64,000 bases of DNA from Neoceratodus forsteri (taxonomy: Eukaryota; Chordata; Ceratodontiformes; Ceratodontidae): contig CM057459.1 in the NCBI GenBank assembly GCA_016271365.2, positions 825,317,001 through 825,381,000 of the forward strand, in the 5' to 3' direction. Both the position numbers and the translations under genes were made by a program. Below, one piece after another: positions 11,568-21,965 of the stretch. Each line of letters starts with the position of its first letter. The first letter of the stretch is position 1. The notes under the pieces were generated by a model. That model was not told the origin of the DNA. It worked only from the letters and a program-made list of their open reading frames with translations, and searched no databases.

Positions 11568-11952
11568 AGTGTAGATGGGGACCAGTCTTTTTGTCTAAGA
11601 TTTTCCTTGAGTGGAGTAAGGTTTCCAAACGGTAGTACTCTGCTAGTGATGGTTCTAGAGGGTGGTTTTCTAAACTTGTTTGACCAGGTACATAATACAG
11701 GAGAGTGGTCGCTAAGAGAATCTGGGAGAACAGCAATGTTATTTATTCGGGTTGGGTGATTGGTGAGGATCCAGTCTATTAATGTACTTTTCCAAGATTT
11801 ATAATTTTTCCTAGTGGGCGAGTTGACCAGCTGAGTTAGGTTTGCTGCTAGGATTGCATCCTTAGTCGTCCCTGTGTCTGGAGCAAGCCAGTTGATATTG
11901 AAGTCACCTAGTAGAAGGAGCTCTGCATCAGGAGGTTGGGATCTGACGAAGT

Positions 11953-12573
11953 CTAGTACAGACTGTAGGCCGCTCCCAGGATCTTTAGGTGGGATGTAGA
12001 AGCAGCAACCGTGAGGACTTTGTTATGGGCACCAAGGAGAAGTTTGATAGGGAAGAGCTGTGAGACAGAGTTAGTGGTGGTATGGGTAATGGAGAGGCAG
12101 TTGAGATATTCCTTTATGTAGATGGCACAGCCGCCACCCCTCTTTGTCATCCTGTCCAGCCGGAAAATCTTGTAGCCTTGCAGACATATAGCATGGTCAG
12201 GGGTGTTCTGTGTCAGCCAAGTTTCAACAATGGCTAGAATATCAGGGTTATGCTGACTGACGAAAGTTTGTAGTGAGGCTAGTTTCGGTAGAAGACTACA
12301 AATATTTAAGGTGATAAAAGTGAGTCCCCCTGCCGTTCTGGCAGGCTTTTTTGTACTGTATGAAATTGGGCCAGGATTAGGGTGGACACTTCCAGATATT
12401 AAGAGGAGGAGGAGTAAGAGTTTGAGGGTCCATTGTCGTATTTCATAGTAGGTGGTAATCATCCTAGTGTTCTTTTGGGTTTTAGACCAGCACAGGCGCC
12501 TTGCATCCCAGTGTAGTGTATCGATCAGGAATAGGTGCCAGGTTGCCCCCCTGTAGTCATCACACTTGTACAT
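11953..12573 (-). pseudogene. L2-like ORF2 N-terminus: 2A-like motif plus APE endonuclease start
   Basis: The open frame is 206 codons. Start candidates are M1 at 12571-12573 and M38, which stands right before the hydrophobic part. Residues 50-69 are a Leu-run followed by ISGSVHPNPGP (12367-12420). This has the layout of 2A-like recoding signals known from some animal non-LTR elements (consensus ending in NPGP). The canonical Asp and Glu are replaced here by Ser and His. The endonuclease starts at about residue 83 with FITLNICSL, then VETWL (metal-binding Glu) and RGGGCAIYIKE. The missing endonuclease end continues out of frame: GDFN at 11897-11908 and SDHS at 11702-11713. The Leu-run could also act as a signal sequence. 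Activity is inference. Confidence 0.7.
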
Positions 12574-12575
12574 AG

Positions 12576-12584
12576 TACATCAGT
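12576..12584. repeat. Right 9-bp target-site duplication of the L2-like insertion
   Basis: TACATCAGT, identical to 9112-9120. After it the CR1 copy B text resumes (GINKV...). Confidence 0.8.
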
Positions 12585-12945
12585 GGTATCAATAAGGTAC
12601 GGGGGGTGGTATTTTGCACAGAAAGAGATATTTAAGGACAAGGGCTCATGTTATGAAGCTGAAAGGGGGAGACTTAGAGGGGATGTGAGGAAATACTTCT
12701 TTACAGAATGGTGGTGGACATATGTAACATATTTCCTGCAGAGGTGGTGGATACCGAAATGCTAACAGGTTTCAAACATGCATGTGATAGACACAGGGGG
12801 ACCTCAGTAACAGGGCAGGATAGTAAGGTTGGAGATCAATTAGAGTCTACAGTAGCATGGTAGGTAGGGACTTTATGGCAGACTAGGTGCGTCAGGAGGT
12901 CCTTTTCTGCTGGCAGCTTCTATATTTCTATGTTTGAGTCAGGAG
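12585..12945 (+). mobile_element. CR1 copy B, right segment (ORF2 end, 3' UTR)
   Basis: The text continues from 9120 as GINKV and then an R-T-R-A-H-V/L-R-G-type region. It ends with the shared CR1 3' end: a GGCAGACTAGG ... GGTCCTTTTCTGC segment and a short TTCTATG-type tail at about 12924-12938. Joined with 8881-9120 this gives a 5'-truncated CR1 of about 600 bases. Confidence 0.75.
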
Positions 12946-15540
12946 AACATTCTGGAAAACATCCAGCAGTACTTGTTCCCTAGTGCAGAGGTTAGCAGAG
13001 ATTTTTCAGTCAACCTCAGGTAGATTGAAATCCCCCATTAATACTACTTCCCCCCTTCTCGGCATATGTACGATTTGGGATCCCAATACCCTGTCCAGTT
13101 CCTCGTTCTGGGAAGGTGGTCTGTACACCACCTTTATCCTTAGTTTCCTCTCTTTAGTGGATTTGACCAGTACTCTCAAAGCTTCAGGCTTGCCCTCTTC
13201 TTCTTTATCTCTGGTGAAAGTTATTCTCTCCTTCACATACAGCATCACCCCCTTTCCTCTTCTGCTATTCTTTCTGTACATTTTATACCTGGGACCAGCT
13301 ATGTCTCAATTGTGGTTTCGTGTGACCCGAGTCTCTGTGATGGCAGTTATATCCACTTCTCCTTCAGCCAATAATGACTACAGTTCCTCAATTTTGTTCC
13401 CAAGACTTCCATCATTTAGAAACACCACCCTCTACCATGACTCTGGAGCCCACACCCCATTTACTCCTGACCTGCTCCCTTACATCCGCTTCTTCCCTTG
13501 CTCCCTCTCTTCTTCCCCTGCCACTTGCATCCCCCCCCTTTCTCCTGTGTCTTGATTTGAAGGGATGCCTATCAGGCTCCTCCAGCAGGTGTGTAAGGGT
13601 AATGTGCATCCTGCTGCCATCCCTTTCAGTTTAAATTTAGAGTTTTAATCATGAAGTTCTCAAGCTTTCCCTTCCAGACCCTTGTACCCATTCTACTTAG
13701 ATGTAACCTGTTCAGAACATACAGGTCCTTGTTATCCCATGCCTCCCCAACCACCAATGCTCCTGTACCCTTCCACCTCACACAACCATCTAAGCTATTC
13801 ATTACATTTGGCAATCCTTATGCTCCTTGTCATATTAGCCCTCTTGACCGGAAGCATCTCAGAGATGGTTATTAACTTCTCCTCTACCCTTCAAATTCTC
13901 CCCACCACCTTGAACCTCTCTTGCACTACCCCCACCTCACATCCTGCAATGTAATCCATTCACAGGTGCCCTACAATGTGAGCTTCCCCCAAGCACTATG
14001 CTACTAGAAGTCCCACCCTCCCTGTCATCATCACTCTGGCAATGCATTCTACCTTCTTATGGTTTGAAACTTCCCTCCATCTCACCCCTTCAAAAGTCAG
14101 GCTCCCAAGATCACCACCCTCCCTTCCTCCATCCCTCATCCTGGGCCCTCCCACCCATCTGTCCACACTGCTACCAATTATCAACCACCTTCTCTTTTCT
14201 CTCCTGTCCCTCTTGTATTCGATCCTGACCTTCCACACCCACTATCCCTGCCCCCACCTCCTGAACCTCTCCACCCAATGGCATGCCTCCTATCTGTCCC
14301 TTCTGTTCCCTCTCTAAGCCTGCCCTCTTCTGTTACCTTCTGCCCCCCAGCCTATCCCATCATTCTCCCATGCCACCATCCCTTCTCTGCAGCACATGCC
14401 CTCCACCTCTTGCCTGAACTCATAGCCAGCATCCCCTTTTCCCTACTTACCCTGATGTCCCCCCCTCCTTCTCCAACCCTCCCCCATCTGTGTTCCATTC
14501 CATATAACAACTTTCCCCCTCTTCCCCTGGTCCAGTGGAAAGATTCTCTTCTGCAGCAGCGATCCTGGAGATGCTTTCAAATGACCCCTCCCCTTCCTGC
14601 CTTAACTTTTGATCTTACTGTTATCCACTCTCCCTTCCTGGACCTTGCTTTCCTGTTTAAGGAAGGGGACCAAGGAGAACTGCCTAATCTCCTGTTCCCC
14701 CTACCCCCTGCCTAACCCTTCTTCAATGCCATGGCTCCATGCCTGCCCACTCCCCCTTACTTGCCCCCAAGCCCTGTGGCCCCTCTGCCCCACCCATCAT
14801 TACCCTACAAATCCTCACCAACACAAATACACCTCTCACATGCCTCAGCTGCCTAACACAATGACAAACCAGGCATCCCTCCACCTCCCAAAGAGTTATT
14901 AGAAACACAGCTGTCCCACATCGTCTGCACTCCACCACTCTACCCACTTCACCCTGCCCCCACCACATACCCTTTCATCACATATTAATGTTTTAGCCCT
15001 TCTCTGTTACTGTACTTGGATATCCTTTCTACCTTTCTGAAGCTTTTACTAGGGGTTGACTATTGATTTATTCCTTCAACTACCTAAATGCCTTGTCAGC
15101 CCTAGCAATACATTAAAAGTCCACTATCTAATTACCTGCCTGCTAACTCCCCTGTAGGCTGACCCTAGATAGTAACTGAGATGCACTAACAACACTGCTA
15201 TCTGATCCTAGTAGAGGAATAGCTGCCACCCCAATGGAGTACCCCTATCACTGGGCTAGATGCAGGTCTACCTCAGATAGGTGCTAGCTCCAGCAGTTAG
15301 TCTCCAGAGCTAGCTGCCCTCCTAAGAAGTACCCTGACTGCTAGTTGTAGACCTACCCTAGATAAGGGACCTTAGATTGGGAGCAGCTGCAGCCCCTACC
15401 AACTGCCTCCTCTTGAGAATGAATCCGGATAGGAAATCTTCCTATAAAACCCCTACCCTTACCCGCCCTATCTATCCTCTGCTGAGCAGTGTGGCCTGCA
15501 GAACTTTGTGTGAATGCTCTGCCAGTGTCACTGGACATCA
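12946..15540 (-). mobile_element. CR1 copy A, right (5'-ward) segment: ORF1 esterase and ORF2 endonuclease
   Basis: On the minus strand an endonuclease part at 13006-13281 reads GKGVMLYVKERI, KVVYRPPSQ and MGDFNLPEVD. An ITETRVT block precedes it near 13330. Upstream is ORF1. A GDS-like block appears as RRWLIIGSSVDRW (about 14185-14150), and an esterase D/H block as LYVLNRLHLSRMG at 13626-13814. A Cys-rich motif (CRRC, then CLVCHC) lies at about 14840-14930. The ORF1 of CR1 elements carries zinc-finger-like Cys motifs and an SGNH esterase. Both ORFs are broken. The part above about 15000 has no coding signal and is probably 5' UTR. The right boundary is uncertain. Confidence 0.65.
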
Positions 15541-15637
15541 CTTACCATAGGTAGTCATGATACTCCTGCTTCATGGCACTTACACAAGAGGTCACTCATG
15601 CAATGATTTGCTTCGCCGCCTGGATATTTTACAGATG

Positions 15638-16440
15638 CTAAAGTCACCCTATTGGAGGGCTGTAGCCATGTGTCCCTCCATGCCACCAGTGGTGTGGTGC
15701 CTGGACTGCCTTTTAACTCCTTCCCTGAGTCTTTCCACTGATGGCACCTTTCCTCCTCCATCAGTCCAAACACATAAATCCCAACAGTTTACACAGTCCC
15801 CATAGTTTCCCCTAACAAGTTTAGCTACAGTGAAAAAAAAGACAAAACACAGTTGCCTGATCATGGCTGTGCTTTCACCCTTCACTCAAACTCGATGGCA
15901 GTTTGCTTGGGAAAAGGATCAGGCCAGGACTACAATCGCCTGTAAATGTAAAAACTACACTCACCCTATTGGCAGACTGTAGCTACATGTCCCTTCACAC
16001 CACCAATGGTGACTGCCTTCTTGCTCTCTCCTTCAGCATCCCCACTGATAGCATCCTCCCTCCCTTCTTCCTCAAGCCCCATATACGAATCCCAATAGGT
16101 ACACAGTGAACATAGTTTTCCACGACAAGTTTAGCTGCAGTGAAAAAAGAAGACAAAGCACACTTTCCTGGTTGTGGCTGTTATCCAACCCTCCACTCAT
16201 GTTCAGTGGTGATCTGCTTTGGAAATATAACTCTTGAAAGGGCTGATGTTCATAGAAGTGGAATGGAATGGTGGTGGAGTTTGATTTCAACACAGTCTAA
16301 TGGGTAGGGGAGATTTATGAAGCTTTGGTTTGCAGTACTGTTTTTGATATTACTAGTGAAATGCACATAGCCAAGGCCTTCTTCAGGCATGGCATCATCT
16401 GCATACATACTGCTTCATACATAAGCAACTGATTGTGGAA
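15638..16440. repeat. Dispersed repeat family D, copy 1, with internal tandem duplication
   Basis: Two units about 318 bases apart (shared text TCACCCTATTGG at 15643 and 15961) carry the same order: a GCCATGTGTCCC-type segment, a CCACTGATGGCA block, CCCAATAGGTACACAGT and GTTTAGCTACAGTGAAAA. Unit 2 continues into a unique part ending ATACTGCTTCATACAT at about 16430. The same sequence, with one unit only, recurs at about 38290-38830. No coding function or terminal repeats were identified. Confidence 0.55.
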
Positions 16441-16849
16441 CAGCTTAATTCACACTTTCTGTCTGGTAGAATGCCTTTTTTTTTCAATATTTCATTCTTT
16501 ATGTGCCCAGACCCCCTAACCCTCCCACCAGAGGTTGGCCCACACCAGTCTATGCCCCCCATTTCTAGGCTTACTCCCCTGGGCAGAGCCACTGTGGGAC
16601 TTCCCCCCCAATGGCCATTGTAGGCTTGTCCCAGCTTACCCCATGGGTTGGGGCCATGGGAGAGGGACCCCTCCGGTGGACATCTAAAGAAGTTAAGATA
16701 GCAGTAGGGCAGGGGCATCATGCCAGGAACCAGCAGTTTTTGCATACATGCTGATGCCCTGGGTAGGGATGTACAATGATGACCAGCTTCTGTTCCACCC
16801 CCCCCCCTCCATTCTTGTGCCAGCCATGCAGCACCCACAGCCTTCACCA

Positions 16850-17022
16850 GTGGTCAACAAAGCACTGGCCATATTTCCTCACTCCCCCTAGAGAAGGAGA
16901 GCAGTCCTGAGGACGACAATACTTCTCCCCCCCCGTCTGACCCTCTGACTCCTGGGTCTCTTCCTGAACCTGGATCATTGGTGTCAGAAGCAGAATTTAA
17001 CCACTGCACCAGCAGGCCGGCT
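16850..17022 (-). mobile_element. Probable tRNA-derived SINE
   Basis: The minus strand starts with a tRNA-like head: a TGGTGCAGTGGTTAAA A-box-like segment near 17000 and an AGGTTCAGG B-box-like segment near 16972. It then reads GGGAGAAGTATTGTCGTCCT. A related head and body occur at 32400-32562. The boxes are imperfect and no target duplication was seen. Confidence 0.35.
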
Positions 17023-17089
17023 CAAGTAGAATGCTTTTTGATGAGTCACCTACTGTTGCACTCCCACTAACAAATTTGAAGCAATCTCC

Positions 17090-18850
17090 ACCCATTAGCA
17101 GCATGCACCCTCCTTTCTGTTTCTAGACCATCACCTGTAAACAGGTGGACAACATGCTACTAACCTTTGACACAAAAAAGTGCCCGGGGCAGACAATTTG
17201 GCTGGATTTTTCTTAGAACTAGGCCCCAGTGTTAACAGTGCCTATAGCACACCTGTTCAATCTCTTTCAAACTAGCTATGGAATTCCTGTAGTTTGGAAA
17301 TCACCTTACCTAATTCCACTTTTCAACTCTGGTGATAAATCTATGGCTAGTAACTACCAGCCTATATCAATCTTGCCTGTCCTAGCTAAGGCCTTGGAGA
17401 AGCTTGTCAATGAACAGGTTCATGAGTGTCACACCAAAAATTATTTAATTATCCCATCCCAATCTAGTTTCTAGACTCTACTTAATATCACTACTGTGCT
17501 CATCTCATCAAAGTGACAAATGACTGGTTCAGTTCCCTTGACCAAAAGCTCATAACAGCTGACATTTTTCTTGACCTCAGTAAGGTCTTTGATATGGTTG
17601 ACCATCAAATACTTGTTCATAAACTGTCTTTTAATGGTATTGGTTAGCCCACTTTACCTGATTCAAAAATTATTTGATGGGTAGATAACAACAATTTAAA
17701 TCTGAAGCCTACTGTCCTGTTTACAAATGTCCAAAGGAGTCCAACAAGGGTCTCTCCTTGATCCACTATTATTCACTATATACAAAGGATCTGGGTGATG
17801 ATATTGGGGATGTCAAACTACACTGCTACATGGATGACACAGTGCCATATGTAATTGACCTAATGGGCCAGATACTTTGAATGACCTCCAGTTCACTTTC
17901 AATATTCTTCAGCTCAAATTGTGTGCTTCAAGACTTCTTAATGCTGCCAAAATGAAGTGCATGATTTTGGCCCCCAACAGCAAGTGGTCAACTGGCCCCT
18001 TTCAGCCTGGAATCCTTGCTGTCTGAGGTGATAAACTCAAGCTAGTAAAAAATGTCAGATACTTAGGAGTATGGATAGATTGTAAGCTTTCTTTCAATAA
18101 TCACACTGAAAATGTATATATGAAGCTGTGGCCAAGGCTGTTTTTTTATTATAAAAATAAGTTCAATCTACCTTTGAATGCCCATAAAATCCTAGTCAGA
18201 GCTATGTTTTTACCCCAGCTTGATTATGGGACTTAGTGTACAGAAGTGCTACAAATGGACAACTTGCTAAATTGGATGTCCTTTATGTTAGAGTACTGAG
18301 CTTCATCAGTGAGGTGCCTGCAAGAACCAATGACTGCGCCCTCTATTCATCTGTTGGTTAGCCTTATCTTGCCACTAGAATGCAGAAAGAGCTATATTTA
18401 TGGTCCTACAAATCTCTTAGGCACATTGTACTGCAATATAACTCTGACTTATTCTGCAATGTCTCTAGTTTATATAACCTAAGAGAAGGTAGCTATATTT
18501 TGCTGAAACTCCAAGAATTGCATCCAAATATAGCAAAATGACTAATGGCTGGCTTGCTGCAAGATATTGAAACAAGCTACAGGTCTCCTTCAAACTTAAC
18601 TTGATTGTGAGCCTTCATACCTTCATAATATTGATCAATACCTGTTGCATTGATAGTTGAACCTACTCCTAAGCTCTCTATTGCTATTTATTTCAAATTG
18701 ATTGCTGCCTTAAAGTTGTCCTGACTGTATCAACCTTGCTAGCTTATTATATTTCATGTTATTTTTTTTTTTACTTCTCTTGCTGTATATCTGTATTTGA
18801 TTTATCAAACTATACACTGCTTGAAATTTGTTTCTATTCCTTATCTTCCA
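17090..18850 (+). mobile_element. LINE of the L2/Rex1/CR1 group, 5'-truncated
   Basis: Degraded ORF2 text reads IPVVWKSPYLIPLFNSGDKS and NYQPISILPVLAKALEKLV at 17279-17415. QSSF, a D-L-S-K-V-F-D-M-V-D-H palm block (17573-17605) and GVQQGSLLDPLLF (17737-17775) follow. The catalytic box is read as YMDD at 17827-17838 where these LINEs normally have YADD. A YLGVWID-type block (18060) and a LDYGT-like block (18222) come later. Most frames hold frequent stops and at least five shifts. The 3' end (about 18750-18850) lacks a clear microsatellite tail. The right boundary is approximate. Confidence 0.65.
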
Positions 18851-19047
18851 TCCATGGCTGGTGTTAGACTAAATGGCACCCTGAGCAAAAAACCTGTGGT
18901 GACCCCTTCACATTAGCACTCTCCTGCCCCCAATTCAACCTTGCCCTGCCCACTTCCACTATTTCCACAAAAGTTGTAATACAACTATAAAAAGCAGTTC
19001 CAACTTTTTATGTTCACCATGTGTGTGTGCATGCAGCAAACATTTTG

Positions 19048-19462
19048 TTATGACAGCTGGGTTTTGAGAGGTGTGACACTGTCTGTCCAATGCACAGCAG
19101 TCTTCAAGGGCACATCAGTGCCACACCGATCATCGGTCAGGCTGATCATGATACAGTTTAGGCTTGCTGGGTGGATACATCCCGTATTTGAAAAGAAAAA
19201 GTTGACCCAATCACAGGTTGTCTCTTTCCTTTGATCTACACTACCCAGCAAGCAGAGCTGATCTGTCATGATCAGCTCGCTGAAGAATTTCAAATATCCC
19301 ACACAGATCTCCATTTCAGTGTTTGACTGCTGCAGTGCTGTCATTGTCATAGAAACCAAGTTCAGAGTTGAATTACACAGATGCTGAGTTGGTATGTTTT
19401 CTTCTTTTTCCAGTGGGGATGCGCAATCCTCCAGTGTCGTTGTTGTCATATGATAAACTAAA
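19048..19462 (-). CDS. Candidate host-gene terminal exon or processed pseudogene, unknown product
   Basis: A 134-codon frame free of stops (ATG at 19449) has amino-acid composition like a folded, helix-rich cytosolic protein. It includes CVGYLKFFSELIMTDQLCLL, CDWVNFFF and ISLTDDRCGTDVPLKTAV, and does not look like any transposon family I know. Directly upstream on the minus strand, TGCTTTTCTTTAG at about 19463-19475 resembles a splice acceptor, and the open frame extends through it (YHMTTTT). It ends with a stop at 19048-19050, so it could be a last exon. No poly-A tail is visible, which argues mildly against a retrocopy. I cannot name the protein. It is the only frame in the window that looks coding without being a mobile element. 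Confidence 0.3.
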
Positions 19463-19689
19463 GAAAAGCACCTCTCATTGTTTCTTTTTTTTAATCCTGT
19501 AGAAAAGAAATCTCTCCATCGATATCAGTTGCACCGTTAGTTGCCCCCACCTGACCCTCCCACTCAGCACCCACTACCTCACCCCTCCAAGCCCTTACTT
19601 ACCAACACCACAATCCTCTGTGGACCACAAAGACGTCTTCACTCTTCAAAGCTGGACCACGAACTGAGGAAATCAGGTTTGCAGTTTAA

Positions 19690-20330
19690 TGTATTTCAAT
19701 GGGGTTTTGAACTTAGTGGCATAACTTGGCCATTTTTGCCCCAACATTGGGGCAATAAATTTTCAACATGCCTTTTTTGAGGACCCCACCTCATGAATAA
19801 TTTCAGATAAATAAGGCAAATCTTTCCCGAAAGATGATTTCACGGTTGCTGAGTGAAATCACATTTTGGGGAGGAGTTGAACATTGTCTCTGCCCTTGTT
19901 CATGAGGCAGGGACACAAGAAGACCATGTTGAAAATCTGGTGTAAAAATATTAAAAAACAACAAAGTTATGAGCCTATGTTAAATTTTGTAAACACAGGC
20001 TCGTAACTTTGATCATTTTCAATATTTTTACCCCTTATTTTCAACATAGCCATTTCTTTACAACACCTCATGAATGTGACTGATATCATTTTTGAAGTCC
20101 TGGCCAAAATGTGTTTTTGCATCCCAAAGGGTGATTTTTTAGTTGCTGTGTGAAATCATTTTTCATGCAGGAGTTGAAAATATTCTCTGCACATGTTCAT
20201 GTGGTGGGATCATAAGAAGGCTATGTTGACAATTTAGGGCAAAAGTATTAAAAAACAACAAAGTTACGAGCCTGAGTTGAAGTTCACTAACTTTGGTAAT
20301 ACATAACCCACAAAGTGCATCACAATTCAC
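19690..20330. repeat. Family A palindromic tandem repeat, copy 1 (about two units)
   Basis: Units of about 300 bases carry ATTTTCAACATAGCCATTT, CACCTCATGAA, an AAGGTGATTT-type block, then inverted counterparts (TTCATGAGG, ATGTTGAAAAT), followed by a TATTAAAAAACAACAAAGTTA segment. The same words recur at 24545-25640 and 49905-50720. Confidence 0.6.
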
Positions 20331-21760
20331 CTAGTACCCCAGGGCTTCCATAACATTATTGGACATCTGGCATTGACAAATGCTTGTTTTTGTTATGCTG
20401 GCAGTTTATATATTTAAAAACTGCAAACATAAAGCAATCCAGTACAACTACATTTTAACAAAACCAAATGTGAAGCAAAACATACTGCTAAATATTCCAA
20501 CCCACCAGTCCCCTAGACTGACCAGGAGGCACATCACTCAAAGTCCACTCCCACACTAGTAGGCACCATCACACCGACAACGCCTCACACACACTCACAC
20601 ACCATCATGCACAAAAATAAAGAAAAAGGCCCCCCCCAGCCAAACATTGTAACCCTCCCCCACAGACAGAAGTCTAATTTTTTTTTTTTACTTTTTTTAT
20701 CTTATTCTTTTGGTAACTGTGTAAGGCCCACTAGGCCCAAGGCCTGTTTTCAGGGGAAATCTGGGAGCCCCAGCAAGGTTGAAAGACTTGCTTTGGTTCA
20801 CATTAGTATGAAAATGGTGGTTGTGGGAATCAAACCAGGAGGCACCACTGCTTCAACAACCCCCCCCCACACACACACCATCAAGCACACAAAAAAAAAA
20901 CGAAACAAAGCCACCCACCCCAGTCAGCAATTGCAACCCTCCAACCACAGACAGAAGTTTCATTCTGTTTTTACTTTTATGACAAAATGTATAATGTATA
21001 CAAATTCAGTAGTATTATAACTAGCACAGTGCTTATCTGGCTGGTAACAGTTTTGAAGTTCATCAGCAACTGCAGCTATGCAATCCCACGGAAAAAAAAA
21101 ATAATGTACAAACCTGTTCAGTTGATCATCATGAAAGGAGATCTTGAGTTATAATATCTGAGTGCAAAAAAAGTAAAATATGACTTTCTGTACTATTTGT
21201 AAAACATTTTAAGCTCAAATGAAAATTTTCTGAAATTCACAGGGTGGAATTATTTTACTTACAGTATTTTACTGGTTACAATTTGGTACATTATAACTAA
21301 TTTTACTTCCACAAAAATTGATGATACTTTCCAGTTTTGATGTCTGGAATTATTTATTTCTAATGATAAACATGTAATTGAAGCCTGTCTTTTCACAGTT
21401 GTGTACTGTAAGTTATTCAAAGATGACATGATGAAAAGAAAATCACCACAGACAAACATTCACTCAAGAATAATGAACAACCATATGACAGAAGCAAAGA
21501 GCAATCACTGCATATGTTATTATCCAGTAAAGCAACCAGTGTTTCCTGGCTTACTTAAACAGTACATGCTTTTGGGAGCTCTTCATTGACTTAGACTTTC
21601 ACTGAAGCTTATTTATTTCTGCCTTCTTCTGAAAGTCCCTGTTTACAGATCTTAAAAACACAGCAATAGAGTCTGCAAACTGCAGTACAAACAAATATAA
21701 AATCTCCTGGTTTAACCTGTTGCACACAGCAGGATAGATGGGTGGTCTGGAGCAGTGGCA
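20331..21760. other. Unassigned interval with a diverged direct repeat
   Basis: Two segments at about 20590-20675 and 20868-20970 share a CACACACCATCA start, an A-rich stretch, ATTGTAACCCTCC/ATTGCAACCCTCC and ACAGACAGAAGT, spaced about 280 bases apart. Between them, a GACTTGCTTTGGTTCACA ... GGAATCAAACCAGG stretch resembles the interior of old tRNA-derived SINEs. No coding frame is credible. Confidence 0.35.
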
Positions 21761-21822
21761 GGCTAAGTGGCTTGCTCAAGGTCAGAAAGTATTTGGCATT
21801 ACATGTCCAAACTCCACTAGAT

Positions 21823-21892
21823 CCAATTTGATCCAATGGGGTTTAAACATGGAAAAATGTTTCTATGTTTAAACCCCATTGAACCAAATTGG
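21823..21892. repeat. Near-perfect 28-bp inverted repeat (hairpin)
   Basis: The left arm 21823-21850 and right arm 21865-21892 are inverted copies with two mismatches, around a 14-base loop. Confidence 0.75.
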
Positions 21893-21965
21893 CTCTGGTG
21901 GGGTTTACACCTCTAATCTCTCCATTGTCCCAGTTATCAAGCTCCTGCTCTAACCATTCGACCAC
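21865..21965 (-). mobile_element. tRNA-derived SINE head
   Basis: From 21965 leftwards the minus strand reads a tRNA-like head: an A-box-like GTGGTCGAATGGTTAGAGC, then about 30 bases later a B-box-like GAGGTGTAAACCCCAC. It continues into the right arm of the hairpin. The body is short and no tail is clear. Confidence 0.45.

Larger units (their letters stand above)
9121..12575 (-). mobile_element. Near-full-length L2-like LINE inserted in CR1 copy B
   Basis: A 3.45 kb unit on the minus strand flanked by 9-bp duplications. It starts at 12575, three bases before an ATG. It encodes, in order, a short N-terminus with a 2A-like motif, an APE endonuclease, an RT and a C-terminal domain, followed by a 3' UTR of about 380 bases. 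It ends in three (CAATAAA)-type units, written TTTATTG on the plus strand at 9121-9142. The family copies itself by nicking target DNA with the endonuclease and priming reverse transcription there; tandem short 3' repeats are typical of L2/CR1 relatives. Several frameshifts (near 11950, 11560, 10870, 10460 and 10150) break ORF2. It is the youngest layer of the nest. Confidence 0.85.

Noticed and set aside
13374..14715. Pro/Ser/Leu-rich plus-strand frames up to 145 codons
   Set aside because: Antisense readings of the C/T-rich strand of CR1 copy A; the minus strand carries the esterase and endonuclease motifs.
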